Source of the DNA: Phellopilus nigrolimitatus
Lineage: Eukaryota; Basidiomycota; Agaricomycetes; Hymenochaetales; Hymenochaetaceae
Direction: 5' to 3'
NCBI GenBank assembly: GCA_021029095.1
Contig: JAJOHG010000038.1
Span: 239,074 to 303,073, forward strand
DNA: 64,000 bases
Position numbers and translations under genes: made by a program. Under the pieces are notes generated by a model. That model was not told the origin of the DNA and did no database searches. It worked only from the letters and a program-made list of their open reading frames with translations. Shown piece by piece: positions 13,262-25,642 of this stretch. How positions within the stretch are numbered: the first letter of the stretch is position 1; each line of letters begins with the position of its first letter.

Positions 13262-15417
13262 GGTGTCGGAATCGAGGATCGTGTGAGGGTAGGTCTTCGA
13301 GCGAGCGTGGATGGGAAGCATGCTATACAACTAGGCACCAGGAAAGATTGTATTCGCCAGCATTTACAATTTCGGCTGCAAATGCATTATTGGCGGCCGG
13401 GCGTCAGAACAGCCAAATTGCAGACGCACCCGTGTTTGTCTATGGCGACACACACTGTAAGACCCGCAGCGAAAGCGCTGAAGTGATGTGGCGAATTGGT
13501 TGTCGTTGCCCTTGCTTGCGTCGTCCTTGCTTTTACTTTGTTGCTCGATGGGCTGCTTGATGGGCTAAGGAAAGTAAACTAAACGGTCATTGCCAGGTCG
13601 ACCGCAGCAGGCGTGGGGACCGTCGTCCAGCTTAGTTTCCCACGCGTCATAACCTCGGACTCTAATCTCAACATGAAGCCATAGTCACAAAACTTGGAAT
13701 CATCTCGTACGCGCTCACTGATGAAAGGCGAAGATGGGTGTACATAACCGCAATTTCGCTCATATGCATGTTCAGCAGGAAAACACAACAATACTCAGTC
13801 AGACCTATTAAGACGGCTAGACGAACGGGCGCGCTGAAGCAACACAGTTGGTTCTCATTCCAGCGGCCGACGAGGTGCCAGCGCATTCACCTGCTCGACC
13901 ATTAAGTCAAGGAGTGTAGAATACGCGTCACTTTTAATGCAACACCGGGAATCTGGCAGCCTCTGTATGCACACCATGGATCTGTGGCCGTCCGCCTTGC
14001 TTTTAAAATGACAATCTTAACTACCCGACCGCGAACATAGTCGTCGTGCCTGCTTCCTTCGAGGTCAGGACTATCTCGAAACTTCTGCTCAAAGTCTCTT
14101 TCTACAACATGAGGCGACTGAGACAATCTCCAGCACGCACCCGAAGTTCGGTATCATGTCGAAAATCGCCGATACGCACGCATATTTCACTAGGCGGTTT
14201 TAAGACTGGATCCCGTTCTTGCAACTACAAGAATGCAGATGGTTACGATGCGTATGCTAGTCCACTCAGGCATGCCAGCGCACTGGCTTTTGAAATACAG
14301 GTGCTGTTCGACCCACTAGCTTTGCAGCTTGATTCATTGTAAGAAGAGCATATCCTGCGAGAACAACGAGACGAATGTTTAGGCGGCTGCCTCGGGAATC
14401 AAATTCTACGGGTTCTGTGACTTTCTACAATGTCCATCGGTTCGATGTGTGAGGTGTACACTTAGTGTACATTTCAGGCTGATCTCGAATTCCGTGTTTA
14501 CTCACGAGCAAGCAGATGTTATTTCTCTCGAAAGCGGGTAAGTGCAATGAAAGCCGACTCGAAGCGGATGAGGCTCTATAAATCTGGGACCCTGATCACG
14601 ACCAAAGACGTCGATGGCGCTAATGCGGTATAGCAACACCCCATCCCCTATTGGGCTTCCAGTCCGCATTCAAAGCCGACTGGAACATCTACCATCGGTG
14701 GTCATGCAGTACCCAGCACCTTGGTTGGGAGCCGCTCTTGTAGAAAGGACTCGCGTTCACGCTCCCAATCGTTAAATTTGACATCGTGGTGATCAAATCA
14801 GATAACGCCCGCAACGGTACAGTGCGTCTGCTCACATCGCTCCACTTCACTACCTTCCGGACTGGGTACGAGTATTCGATGCGCGCCCGCTGACAGCCTG
14901 CAGGCTGGCATTGCAGTGCGTGGGGCGGAAGAAGCGTGGGACGCCCTCGCGATCTCGAAGAAGCGCATTCTCGCAGAGAGGCTCGCCGCACGCTACCTGT
15001 TGAAGCTAGCGAAAGTGCTGTTGAACAGAATTTTCTTCGCTGAGGATGTAGAGGAGTATGTCGAAACGGCGCAGGCTGAGAGGACGACGACGATTGAGGG
15101 TGCGGAGCTGACCGAGGCGCAGAGGGAGGGCGAGACGAGACGCGCATGCATAAGCGCTTTGGATGCACATGCATTTCCTGGCGACAGGGTACTAATGGCC
15201 GACGTGTCCGCCTCACGGTGTAATTACGCAAGGAAAGGTTTACTGCCTAAGGAATGCATTCATGATACGCTGGCCCTCGTTTCTCTCGCCTGACTTGAAT
15301 TCGTGTTCCTGTAGCTTTCTGACGACCATCGCCTGCTACAGATCGTTCAAGTTGGGTTCATCAGGGCACTCAGCAACTGCGAGCCGTACTTCTCCAACTT
15401 GACCAAAACGTCTACAG

Positions 15418-15473
15418 ACTCAGCAGGAAATGTTTGTCAAACGCATACGATTGACAAATATTTCCTGCTGAGT
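15418..15473. repeat. Inverted repeat with 23-bp arms
   Basis: ACTCAGCAGGAAATGTTTGTCAA-type left arm (15418-15440) pairs with 15451-15473 across a 10-base loop, with about one mismatch. Weaker pairing continues outward. No gene adjoins it. Confidence 0.85.
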
Positions 15474-16097
15474 TCGTTTTTGTAGGTCGTTCAGGAAGCA
15501 GTGCGGAGTATAAGAGCGTCTTGAAATCCTCTGACGCGATCATTTTAGAGCAAAGATTTAGACAACCATATGATAATGTATGTTAAAATATCGTTTGTCG
15601 TCGAACGGATTCTAGTGTTGTGGAATTTAGCAGTGCGGGAAGACAGAAGTAGCGAGCTCGCCCCCCAAAATGTGTGATATGTAAGGTCACCCGTTACTCT
15701 TCGAAAAAGTGCCAGGCCGACGAATAGATGGGGAAAGGAGTCATGGACTCATGGTACATACTGCAAAATGCTCACAAAAGGTATGTTATGTGACAACCAA
15801 GGTTTCATGAACGGACTGCTTGATATAGGACCAGAGACCCGCTGCTCAAACATCATTCCATCACTAACTCGGCAATACATGACGTACGACGGCACGCAAG
15901 AGTGTCAATAATAATGGCCGTGAAGGAATGACGAGCTCGGGAGTCTCATCGACTACACTTTGACTTGCTGCACATGGATATCTTCCTCTTCTCCGGCTCA
16001 GGCACAATACACAGAAGCTGTTCAAGGCTCAATCGAATCGGCACGTATGGCACGCATCTTGTGGAGATGGGCAAAGCGGCGCGCTTAGCTTGAAGTA

Positions 16098-16368
16098 CAG
16101 GTGGGTCAGAAAAGTCTTCGGCCCCCCTTAGAAAGGAAAGTGGTTCCCTTCTGCGTCGTTCACACAGAAAAACGTCAAGAAATGCCTTGTAACTATGAGA
16201 GCCTTTGCCTCAGATAAATATGAGAAACAGAAACTATGTATTGATTTGTTTTTCTGGATGAGTTGAGCTGGCAGCGTACCATAGACAATCGTGAGTGGCG
16301 CCACGAGACGACGCCGCTACGCAGGCGGGAATCGCTTTCCTTTTTAAGGGGGGCCGAAGACTTTTCTG
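16098..16368. mobile_element. MITE with Tc1/mariner-like terminal inverted repeats
   Basis: A 271-bp element flanked on both sides by TA (16096-16097 and 16369-16370). The ends share AAAAGTCTTCGGCCCCCCTT and a following AAGGAAAG in opposite orientation. The left end has a nine-base stretch (GTGGGTCAG, after CA) lacking on the right. The TA target site and this TIR style are typical of Tc1/mariner-derived non-autonomous elements. No internal ORF. Confidence 0.8.
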
Positions 16369-17195
16369 TATGTTTTCCTGTTTAGCCACAGTCGCGGAAA
16401 AAATATTAGGAACTGTTGAGTTCGGAACGCAGATGAAAGCCATCTTTGACCTTTTTTACTTTCCGCGGCGACCATGCGCTCACATGATTGGTTTGCAGTT
16501 GATCTTTTCTTGGCCATTCGGGAAGAAAGGCTATTTGGTCCGTAGCCCTGAATCCCGATGGCTGCGGAAGTTTGTTTCGTTGGTCACTCTGCGCACGCTC
16601 GCGGAGATGACCTCCTCGTCTTCCACCTAGCGACTCGAACATCCCATCGACTGCCAAGCCTCGGGAACCATTAGCCACCCCTAAAGTAGATAACATAACC
16701 TATAGTATGGATGGCATTTACAATGGCGCCCAGAAAGCAAATCGACGTCCTCGAATCGGAAATTCTAAAATTGGCGAACGCAACAACTGCGTGTTTCTGA
16801 AATGCGTTTGCAGATATCGCACTCTGGAGTGAAGTTCCACTCCGACGCGAACTGTATCGCATGTGATGGCTAATGCCTTCTCGCAGACTGTATGGGTGAC
16901 CGTCTAGCGTAGGAGCCTGACCATCTAGCGATGTTTGTTGTAGTTTGATGCCGTGAATCGTGGTGTGTAAATAGAGGTATACATTACCCGATACAGAACG
17001 TTTCTTGACTTTTTCTGAATAATGCGATGCACAACGTTCATAATCAGCATCCTTCTTTTCCACGCTTACACGCTATAAGACACTGCTCATGCGCTGTCGC
17101 GCGCGGCGCATGCTCCCGACCCACATGTCCCCAACGCACACCCCGCTCTCATTTTTCTCATCGTCGCTACTTCGCCAAGTGTAGATTCAGTTGTA

Positions 17196-19515
17196 ATGGC
17201 GTCGCAAACAACCGCTGGTGACAGTCTAGACATCGGCGGTACTTTTGGTGAGTCACGAACGAAATGCCTTAAAGGGGAAAACGTTACGTAACATCTACCC
17301 AGGCATTGCATACATTGGCGCGATGATAGCTATGGCGTGCGTCGAGAGTAACTCACTCCCTGGCCATACACTGAGATTTGTTTTTTTCAAGCTTATATGG
17401 AGTAACATCACTCCAGGTAAGATCAAATTTCTATTCGACATATCCTCCCAAGTGCCTATCGATCCTCTTTGTACGTCGCCAGAGTTATTTGTACTATATG
17501 TACTATCCAAAGGACGATTTTAGCTTCAAGCTTCTCGTGCGTAGATTTCAATTCAGGAAAGGTATTGTGTGTTAACGAATTGCATGCAGGTCGCAACAAT
17601 TTGGTAAGACTCCGGAAATATCTTTGAAGTAGTTTCTGATTCGATTGTTTTATCAGGACACTCGAGAGTCTTCAAGTTGCTTTCGGTAAGCCAGGATAGC
17701 CAGTAATCCGGTTAGAAACGGATGTGTTGAACTTAAACTTATAGTTTGCCATGCTATGTATTCCTATCTCGTACGTTCTTTCAGTCATTCCTGATTATCC
17801 TTTCTATACATTTATATCACCCATTCCAGATATCGAATTATGCGAACCCGCTAGCGCTCGAGATAGGCGTCTGGTGAGTTTCAGGTTGCTCGACAAGTCC
17901 CTGACTCAACAGTTGCATTCGATGCGCAGGTCCTTGTTCGTAAGTGAATGTCCGCTTGTTTTTAGCGGGTCTAATCCGCGCAATCTATCATCAGGCTTCG
18001 ATGCTATGCAATGTGTGTTTGATTGAATCTGGTCTCCTTCGTGTCTAACTGTTCTGCCCAAGACCGTGATCTCTGCGATTGTTCAAATGTACGTCTGCCG
18101 CGAAACTCTAGCAGCATGTCGTTATTGAAGCACTATTCTTTGGCAAAGTTTTTTCACCGTCAGAGTGCACATATGTGAGATCTGAACCCTTCATTGTTGA
18201 CGAGGGGTTTAACGTGGGCGACGATGGGGTTCAGTGTCCTCGAAAAAGTGGTGGATCACTGTAATTTTAGTAAGCAACTTTGCAATCTAACGAGCCTCAA
18301 TTCATCGTACTTCATTGTAGGCGATCACCATTACAGCGCATTTAGGTATGTGAAGCTGTTAGCATCCTAACAACCTACTAACAAAACCGTAAATGTAGCT
18401 TTTGGCTTTGGTATATTCTCTGTTCATTTTATGCATACTCATTTATTCATCGCGTAACAACAGAAACCGTAATAGATTCGTACGTACTTCGATATTCTCT
18501 GCCCTTTGCTTAACTCATCGTATTTGGGTTCTCAGGCTTATTCTAAAAGAACTCAGCAAATTCTCGTCAATTACCGTGAGTGAATCGTAAAATTGCTCTC
18601 TCCGTTTGACTTTTGCTCAGTGCAGTGTTTGCCTATTTCTAGTACACGGCAGCTCTCCCTTTCGCCATCACGGCCATCTTTCCCGACGTCATCATAGCAG
18701 GATTGCTGTGTTACTATTTGCAGGGAGGAAAGGGAGGTTTCCGCGGGTATGTACGATCATCTAGTAGACCCGAACTCAAATTTTTCTGACTATCTGGTTC
18801 AGAACGAACGCATTGATTAATCAATTGATAATATATTCCATCAATCGATGTATACTGACTACGTACGTTGCCTCACCATGTCCCCTTTCCAGGCAATTGT
18901 TAACATTGTCTTCGATGCTGCAGTCTCGTCGTGATCGTCGAAGTTATTTTGGTTTGTCATGAAGCCCCGAGTCAAGAGAAAGGTGGTAAGCTCACTTTCG
19001 ACAGTTCAAAGCACTCCCGGGGACATTTTACTACCTCGCGGTTGATTTTTGTGTTGGAAAACGTATGTTGAGCAAAGCTGTCAATATATGTGTGCCGTGA
19101 CTAATTTTGGGTCTAGTTTACGCAAACTCTTTACTTGCGACGTGAGTAGCCCTCTATTCTGTCCCTGCTATTGATAAGTTGAACAGGACTCAGGCTGAAC
19201 ACGCGTCAATCTCTTCGCGGAAAGGGGCTCGAATCCGACACAATGTCCGGGTCCCTTCCAACGCGCTCCTCGCACTCTGTTCCCACCCCGCAGCTGCGCA
19301 ATAATCGCCATGAGGTGGCTTTCGAACTAACGGATCTTAGAGCGACTTGGCCGAGCAGCGCGGGGTCTCGTCACAGCTTTGACAGCGTCATCAGGATTGG
19401 ACCGGACCCCTCGACGCATCGGAAGAACGAGATCGATGTTACCGTTCTGCCAGAAGTTGAAGCGCAGCAGTTCCCACTTGTATGTCGTGTTTGGCTTTTA
19501 TCCCCTTTTCAATAG
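17196..19515 (+). CDS. DUF6534-type seven-helix membrane protein
   Basis: Basidiomycete integral membrane protein of unknown role. Many small exons splice in phase: 17196-17247, 17303-17336, 17392-17416, 17483-17536, 17590-17603, 17657-17685, 17745-17770, 17830-17873 and 17930-17939, then less certain exons to about 19515. The spliced N-terminus reads MASQTTAGD, FGIAYIGAMIAMALYG, YYMYYPKDDFSFKLL, WTLESLQVAFVCHAMYSYL and ISNYANPLALEIGVW, the expected helix order of the family. Later pieces include KTVISAIVQM, FPDVIIAGLLCYYLQ, GTNALINQLIIYSINR and the family signature VYANSLLATLNTRQSLRG at 19110-19220, followed by a polar cytosolic tail. The middle exons (18000-18650) are not resolved, so the protein sequence there is uncertain; no obligatory frameshift was seen. 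Confidence 0.8.
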
Positions 19516-20289
19516 AAGAGCTGACAGATAACCGGTTAGAATGAAAGAAAGGCGCAGGGAAGATCTATATCTTTCGATCCATAGTTCTCATATGTACAAT
19601 GCTCTTCTCTGTATTTCATGAATCATCAAGCAGCTATTTTACATTACCGGTTTTCGTCAACAATTGCTTTGGAGACTCGATTGTATCGTCAAAAATCTGT
19701 ACGTCAAGTAGGCGTTTATTGGGTAAATATCAATGAAACCTAGAAAGCTTCTTCAAGAACGTACATGAGATTTAGATCTTGTAGGATGGGCGTGAACCTC
19801 AGTACGAATAGCGCATCTGCACCACTAACGAGGAACTCTCCACTGTACAAAAATTTAGCCAGTTATGATTATGTACTTGAAAATTTTCATGAGAACGTAC
19901 GCCACACGTGAACTTTCAGTCAGCTGCGAGCAAGCTCCAAGCAGACTTAGACTTAGTATAAAAGACTTCTTCCCTATGATACATAGCAAATAGCCGAAGA
20001 ACGTCTGCTTTCGCTCAAAATACTTTGGTCCGAGCACAACAGCTCGCTGTGAGAAGCGTAGACCCCGGCCAGGAACTACGTATATATGTGATGAACATAG
20101 TCCGCTTAAGTTTACGTAGGCAGATAGAGTGTAGTTTATATACATATTAGAAAGATAAGTTTGACTTTCGTTTGACGTCGGTGAAGACATGACAACTCTA
20201 CTAGGTACATTAGAACAAATTGAACGATGAATGAAATTACGGAAGGCAAAAACAGCTTACATCAATTCACCAAATTCGAATGCCTTGTG
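19516..20289. other. Intergenic between convergent genes
   Basis: A minus-strand 111-codon ORF (19855-20190) with hydrophobic segments is present, but has no recognised motif; possibly an unidentified short gene or chance. Otherwise nothing. Confidence 0.4.
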
Positions 20290-21534
20290 CTAGTCAAATG
20301 GCTTGCCAACGCAGTTGAAATCGACGTCACGAGTTTCACACGTAGCTTGTAGACGTTTTTCCGCGGCCAACAATTTGTCAGAACAATGTGGCCCTCTTTC
20401 TCCCATTGGAGATACGATGCAAAGAAACCTTAGCGCAGGCATTCTGCGCTCGGCTTGCCCTGTTGACCCCGTGTCGGAGACCGTAAGGCCAAGTGTAAGA
20501 GCATCGAGTTCCTCGGCAGTTGGCATGAAATAGTTAATATACTGCAGTGCGGACAAGGCGAGGATGGTCTGCGGGCACACAAGCAATGCATTTATGGAGA
20601 GAAACCGCAGAGAAGAGAGACACATGACAGCGTCGTCGATCGGCAGCCTTGTACACTGGCGAGGCTCGACATTGCACTCGAAAGTGTAATCGATGGTAAG
20701 GGTGAGAAGATGCGGAGACCACGTCTTTAGACATGTCGCCAACGCGGCCTGAATGTCTGACTTCTGCATGATGCGCGCTGAAAAACGCTGAAGGCGCGGG
20801 AAAGAAATAGCACGGAGGCCGTGCAAATCGCATGCACTCAAAAGGGCATCCCCGAGCTTCAGACTACGCAATTCGGGGCAGGAAGACTGTGACAAATTCG
20901 TCTCTGTTGGGTGTTGATCGCCTGTAAAAACGTAGCCCTCGTACCGCCTGTCGTAAGAGGATACCAGGACATTCGGATCCAAACAGATATCTTCTGTCAT
21001 CGGCCACATTGTCATCATTTGCAGTAGCTCTTTGCTGCTGAGCAACGGCATCGCAGGTCCCTTGTCGTGTGCCGAAATCGCAAGCTTCACTAGGCTTTTT
21101 GCTGCGAACACGCGCTTGAGCCTGACCAGGTCGTAAGCCTTGTACTGCTTAATCGTAAGGTGTGACAAGTTAGGACAGAGGTTCATGATCTTGAGATATA
21201 CGCGAGCCTTTTCATTCTCACACGCATCGAGATCCAGGTAAAGCTCGCGTACGTGTGCAGCTAGAGAAGCATTTCCCTGGAGCGTCCTGCACAATTGCCA
21301 GTGTCTTTTTTCAACATATGTCGCAGGAAGTGGACCAGGACGGCCGTAACCACGACAGAACAGTGGGATGGCTCGGTATAGCCTTCGCTCAGCGACAGGA
21401 CGCCAGGATCGGCAAACGCGAATGAGAGGAACATGTTCGCGTTTCGCGGAGAAGTCGTCAAAACGTGTATGGCGATGCGATTTAAATTCGTTCATCTCGA
21501 AAATACGGTCAAGAATCTCAGGAGGAAAATCCAT
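20290..21534 (-). CDS. F-box protein
   Basis: Single-exon ORF of 414 aa. The first 45 residues form an F-box: MDFPPEILDRIFEM, VPLIRVCRSWRPVAERRLYR. The rest has loosely repeated leucine-rich stretches (LCPNLSHLTIKQY, CPELRSLKLGDALLS, WSPHLLTLTIDY, LSSLRFLSINALL), typical of the large Agaricomycete F-box/LRR-like family. F-box proteins bind Skp1 in SCF ubiquitin ligases and select substrates; the target here is unknown. ATG at 21534 is used because the in-frame codon further upstream is TTG. Confidence 0.85.
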   Translation of the reverse strand: MDFPPEILDRIFEMNEFKSHRHTRFDDFSAKREHVPLIRVCRSWRPVAERRLYRAIPLFCRGYGRPGPLPATYVEKRHWQLCRTLQGNASLAAHVRELYLDLDACENEKARVYLKIMNLCPNLSHLTIKQYKAYDLVRLKRVFAAKSLVKLAISAHDKGPAMPLLSSKELLQMMTMWPMTEDICLDPNVLVSSYDRRYEGYVFTGDQHPTETNLSQSSCPELRSLKLGDALLSACDLHGLRAISFPRLQRFSARIMQKSDIQAALATCLKTWSPHLLTLTIDYTFECNVEPRQCTRLPIDDAVMCLSSLRFLSINALLVCPQTILALSALQYINYFMPTAEELDALTLGLTVSDTGSTGQAERRMPALRFLCIVSPMGERGPHCSDKLLAAEKRLQATCETRDVDFNCVGKPFD

Positions 21535-22010
21535 GATGGAGGGTCGGTACAAGAGCCTGATGTTGTCGTTGTGTGCAAGCGACCAAGAATTTCAACGAAG
21601 CCACTTTAGGACTGGGCACGTGAATATCATGATGGTCTTACGTACGCATTCGCAAGATGAGCTTCGCGAGGTCGAATACTGGTCTGGGCTCCTTATAATA
21701 CCTATGCAAGTGCTTTCAGTTTCACGAGTTTCATGCAACGGCAGGTAGGTATATGTATCCGGAATTTAAAACAAGGTGCGATCTACGAAAGTACAGGGTG
21801 CATAACAGATATGTAGAGTGCGTCGATTGGAAAAACAGCAATTGGGTACAGAGATTAGCAAGTCAGCGTGCAAGAAAAAAAGTAGGAATAAATCCAGAGC
21901 AAGAGCAAGAATAAATATTATACGAGCATTGAAGTTTGAGAACTAGAGGAACGGGTGGCGAGAAAAGGAAACACGACCCTGAACGCGTTCTACGTCATGC
22001 GCGTAGGGCT
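21535..22010. other. Intergenic
   Basis: Promoter side of the F-box gene and 3' side of the DUF6699 gene. Nothing else seen. Confidence 0.5.
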
Positions 22011-23409
22011 TCATATTCGTCCAGGTTTCATCTTCATTTCCCAGCTTTCGGCGGTGCGTTTCAGCCCTTCGAACACGTATCGGTCGCCGAGGTAATCAAC
22101 ACGCTTTACGCCCTGCGCAGCGACCGCTTGGTCCCCTCCGCATCGCGCCATCCACGCTCCATGGATCACCTTCCGATCGTCCTCGCTAATGTCGGGGTTC
22201 CAGAAGTCGCCCTGCCGCACGGGTCGGTCGAGTGCGGCATGCAGCGACCATAGTAGATGCGCAATGGTGATGACCTCGCCTGGCCCCGCGGCGACATGCA
22301 CTGTCCATGGAAGGAGGGGGTGCGTCAAGCGCAGACGCAGCGGAGGCGGGTTGAGCGCGCCTTCTTGAAGCTCGAGATAGGTCAAGTGGCGTTGGTCCGG
22401 GAGCACGATGTATGTTTCAGGCGGTCGCCGGACGTCCCACGAACAGGATGCGGCCTTAGCGTCGAGTGTCCAGTGTAATGCGGGTTTGCTCACTAGCGTA
22501 GGGGATGTCAAAGCTTTTTGTTGAGCGCAACTGGTAAGCAACGCAGACATCATGGACGAACTCACTGGTCCCCTCCCTCAGCTTCGGCGAGCTCTTCCCG
22601 AAGGACAACAGGCGCGTAAGCGCGCCACGCTTCGGCATGCTGAACTCCGGGCGCCAGTCGTCGGGCCGCTGGTACTTGGAGCGCGGTCCCGAAGCGAACG
22701 CGCTCGCGACGCTATGCGCAGGGCTCGCACTGCCGCTGCCGCTGCCCTCCCCGCCAAATCCCATTCCGCCGAATCCCATCCCCCAAGCATCGCCGCTTCT
22801 CCCACCAGGACTCTTCCCCACCCCCCATACGTCACCATTCTGCCCACTAGCATCCCTCCCAAATCCCATCCCCCACTCCTCGCCGCCGCCATCTCTGCCC
22901 ACGCCGAAGTCGAAGTCGGACTCGCGCTCCTCGAGCTCGTGGCGCTGAGTGTGCGGGGTATACCACGACGCGCTCTCGTGCCCGTTTATGGATGCGGGCA
23001 CGAGCGGTGGGGGATCTCCACCGCCTGATGGCGACCACGCCATAAAGCCTGGGGGCCTCGCACCAGCGAAATCCGCCGGAGGATAGGATGACTGTTCATG
23101 GGGTGCCCTGTCGTAAGCAGCAGCGGGGACGGAGAACGGATCGGGCGCGCTTGCTGGGGGTGCAGCGAGCCAATGATTGCTCGCAGACGGTGATCTTGCT
23201 ACGCCGAACGCAGGTCGCGCTGGCGAATACATTCCTGGTTGGGCAGACTGCTGACTTTGAGGGATCCTAGCGCCAAAACCGCTAGGGAAGACTGGGGCGG
23301 AACCTGCATTGTGCCATGCAGACGGACCGTCCTTCGATAGAGGTGCTGAGAGCCAAGGGTTTGCTCTGTTCGACTCGACGAGTTGAGGCATTTCATTGTT
23401 GTTGTACAT
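22011..23409 (-). CDS. DUF6699-domain protein with long disordered N-terminus
   Basis: Two exons, 22566-23409 and 22011-22492, with a phase-1 GTGAGT-TAG intron of 73 nt, give about 441 aa. The N-terminal 260 residues are low-complexity, rich in Pro, Ser and Gly, including WGMGFG repeats (about 170-215). The C-terminal part is the basidiomycete DUF6699 domain: LHWTLDAKAASCSWDVRRPPETY, LTHPLLPWTVHV, ITIAHLLWSLHAALDRPV, GVKRVDYLGDRYVFEGL. Function of the domain is unknown. The ATG at 23409 is the first in the frame; an additional upstream exon cannot be excluded. Confidence 0.8.
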
Positions 23410-25642
23410 GTCGGCGAGTTTTTCAAATTGCAATTGGAAAAAAAAGTAAAGCCTGGCGATGAAAAGCGTATTATGAAAAGAGCGTACAAGAAGAAAATAT
23501 GGAAGAAATAGCGTTCAAAAGAGAAACGAGTTAGGCCCAGTGGACAACAAGACTTCGCCGTGGCTGGTCATCGTTGTCTGCGGCATATCGATAGCCGTCG
23601 CCAAATGCGGTGTTTTTAGGCTTCTAAACTTCCTCTTCTGAATGTAAACTTCTTGTTACAAGCAGAATAAACCCTGATTTACTCGCTTTAGCTGTGTCCT
23701 TTTTGCTTCCGCTGCCAACTCGGCAACTTTCAACAGCGACACAACCACCCATAAGAAAACATTCCGAGTCCTGCGATTTGTACAAACACTTCAAACATTT
23801 ATCTTGCTTGTGCAACTATCTTCTTCGCTCCACGCATAACCGAGTCATATTTTCATCAATCATTTATGAATTGTTCGACTTCGTCTCAATTCAACTCCGA
23901 GGCTTCTTTCTGGCCTTGTCGCCATCTTGGATCCTGTGCCGGCGTAATGCCATACGCCCTCAGGCGAGCGCAGGCGCCTCGCCTGAGCTTCTGAAGCAAC
24001 AGCGCAGGCCCTAAAAACAGCATTCTTGATATTGCTTGTAAAACATCACCATTACAGGCCCGACGAAATCTGGTGAGTCTTACTTATTCTATGCGTACCA
24101 CTACTCACTCCATGGCAATTCCGTTTGGCAGAGTCACTTTAACTCCTGCTCGCTGCAAACCGTCTTCGAGCAGTGCAAAATCCTGATCGATGGATTTTAG
24201 ATACGCACAACGTATCAGACCCAGCTGATCCGTCAGAATTTCATGTGAGATTCCCTTTCCATTCACAGTGCACACGTATACCTCTCGCCTTTTTTGCATA
24301 GTTGTTCGCTTGGACGAGCTTGTTCATCTAGGCGGCGCTAAGTACGACTCGGGCCTGTGATCGCTACTCACATTCTAAACTTCGGGCAGTTCACACGGAG
24401 ACCGCGTCCATCCTCGTAATATTGCTAGGAAGACTCAGCTATCCGGACTGTGCTCCACTGACTTGATCGTGCGATCCTTTTTTCACTGTACATCGTGAAA
24501 TACTGAACCTCAAAATCAACAAATTTGGTCGGCGATACTCTCTGGAATTACAAGTACCTATCTACTTCTTAAAACGTGCTTTAATATACTGACATTCCCT
24601 TCGTGTGGTAGTCGTTGTTACGACGCTCAAAGAAACTAGCAACATTTACGTCGATCTAAGCTGCCCGATAGGAGACTGTTGGGATGTTATGAACCGTCAA
24701 GCATGTGGTTGTTCGTCTCAGCAGAAAATTATAACCTTCGACTGCAAAGCTTTCGCAATTCTGACTCAGCTTGCGGCTCACAGTAAGGAATGAGCTCACA
24801 GTAAGGAATGACCCAGCCTATAGAACATTGCGATATCCGCTATCGTCTGAAGACATCAGAAATTGTTACTATCTAATACAATTGGCCACTTATCTGGCGC
24901 CTAGACATATGGTGAGAGCGTAATTTCGGTTTCTTTCTTTCCTCCTAACCACAAATTAGGACAGTTTCAGTATTATTTTACGAAATGTCTTACGGATACC
25001 GCCACCATTCAAGATGCTGTTATTCTACATCATCTCGATCAGGCATATTTTTCTCACTACCATTACGACTTTGTCTTATCATCCTGTGAGCGCTTCACGC
25101 TCTCTTTCCTGCAGCTAGACCTTAAATCCTTCTTTTTCTGGCGCAGCAGTAGCAATAGACTGGAGCTCCAGACGCTGCTCGGATGATGAATGGCTCGAAC
25201 TGAAATGATACTTCAAGGACGAATTGTGCCGATTTCAAGGAACGCGAGGCCTTACCCCACTTGACTGCCTATTTTCTGATGTATACGACTCGTTGTCAGC
25301 TAGTCATCACGCTGCCCATCTTAATGTCTTTATTTTGTGTTCGCTCCTTCTCATTTCATTCTTAAGAACATTGTCAACTTATAGGTTTCATTGCGCTTTA
25401 CGACTAATATGCTGCCTCTCTCATTCTACCTTGTACTTTATGCACCATATGCCTACGACGTCGCTGCCACCAACGACCGTTTTGACGCTTTGGTGCGATT
25501 ACGGCGGTTAGGTCATGCGTTTGTTTGTGTTTTCTCTAACGATACTTAGACAATGGATTTTCAGTCCTGACGACTCTTATCTAACGTATTGCAGGACTAC
25601 AGAATGAACGGAGAAGAAAGTCACTAGAGTGTCCTTGTTAGC
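23410..25642. other. Gene-poor region
   Basis: No ORF with a recognised domain. A short GC-rich inverted motif, CTCAGGCGAG against CTCGCCTGAG, lies at about 23959-23987. The 64-codon minus ORF at 24105-24299 is clean but unsupported. Confidence 0.4.

Larger units (their letters stand above)
13262..17195. other. Gene-poor region
   Basis: Only short ORFs in all frames, none with a recognised domain or convincing splice partners. The plus strand at 14916-15293 encodes a charged helical 125-residue ORF (LLKLAKVLLNRIFFAEDVEE) that could be a remnant. Contains the hairpin at 15418-15473 and the MITE at 16098-16368, listed separately. Confidence 0.5.

Noticed and set aside
15661..15668. Short C-run and surrounding sequence as a possible promoter element
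   Set aside because: No gene follows within reasonable distance.
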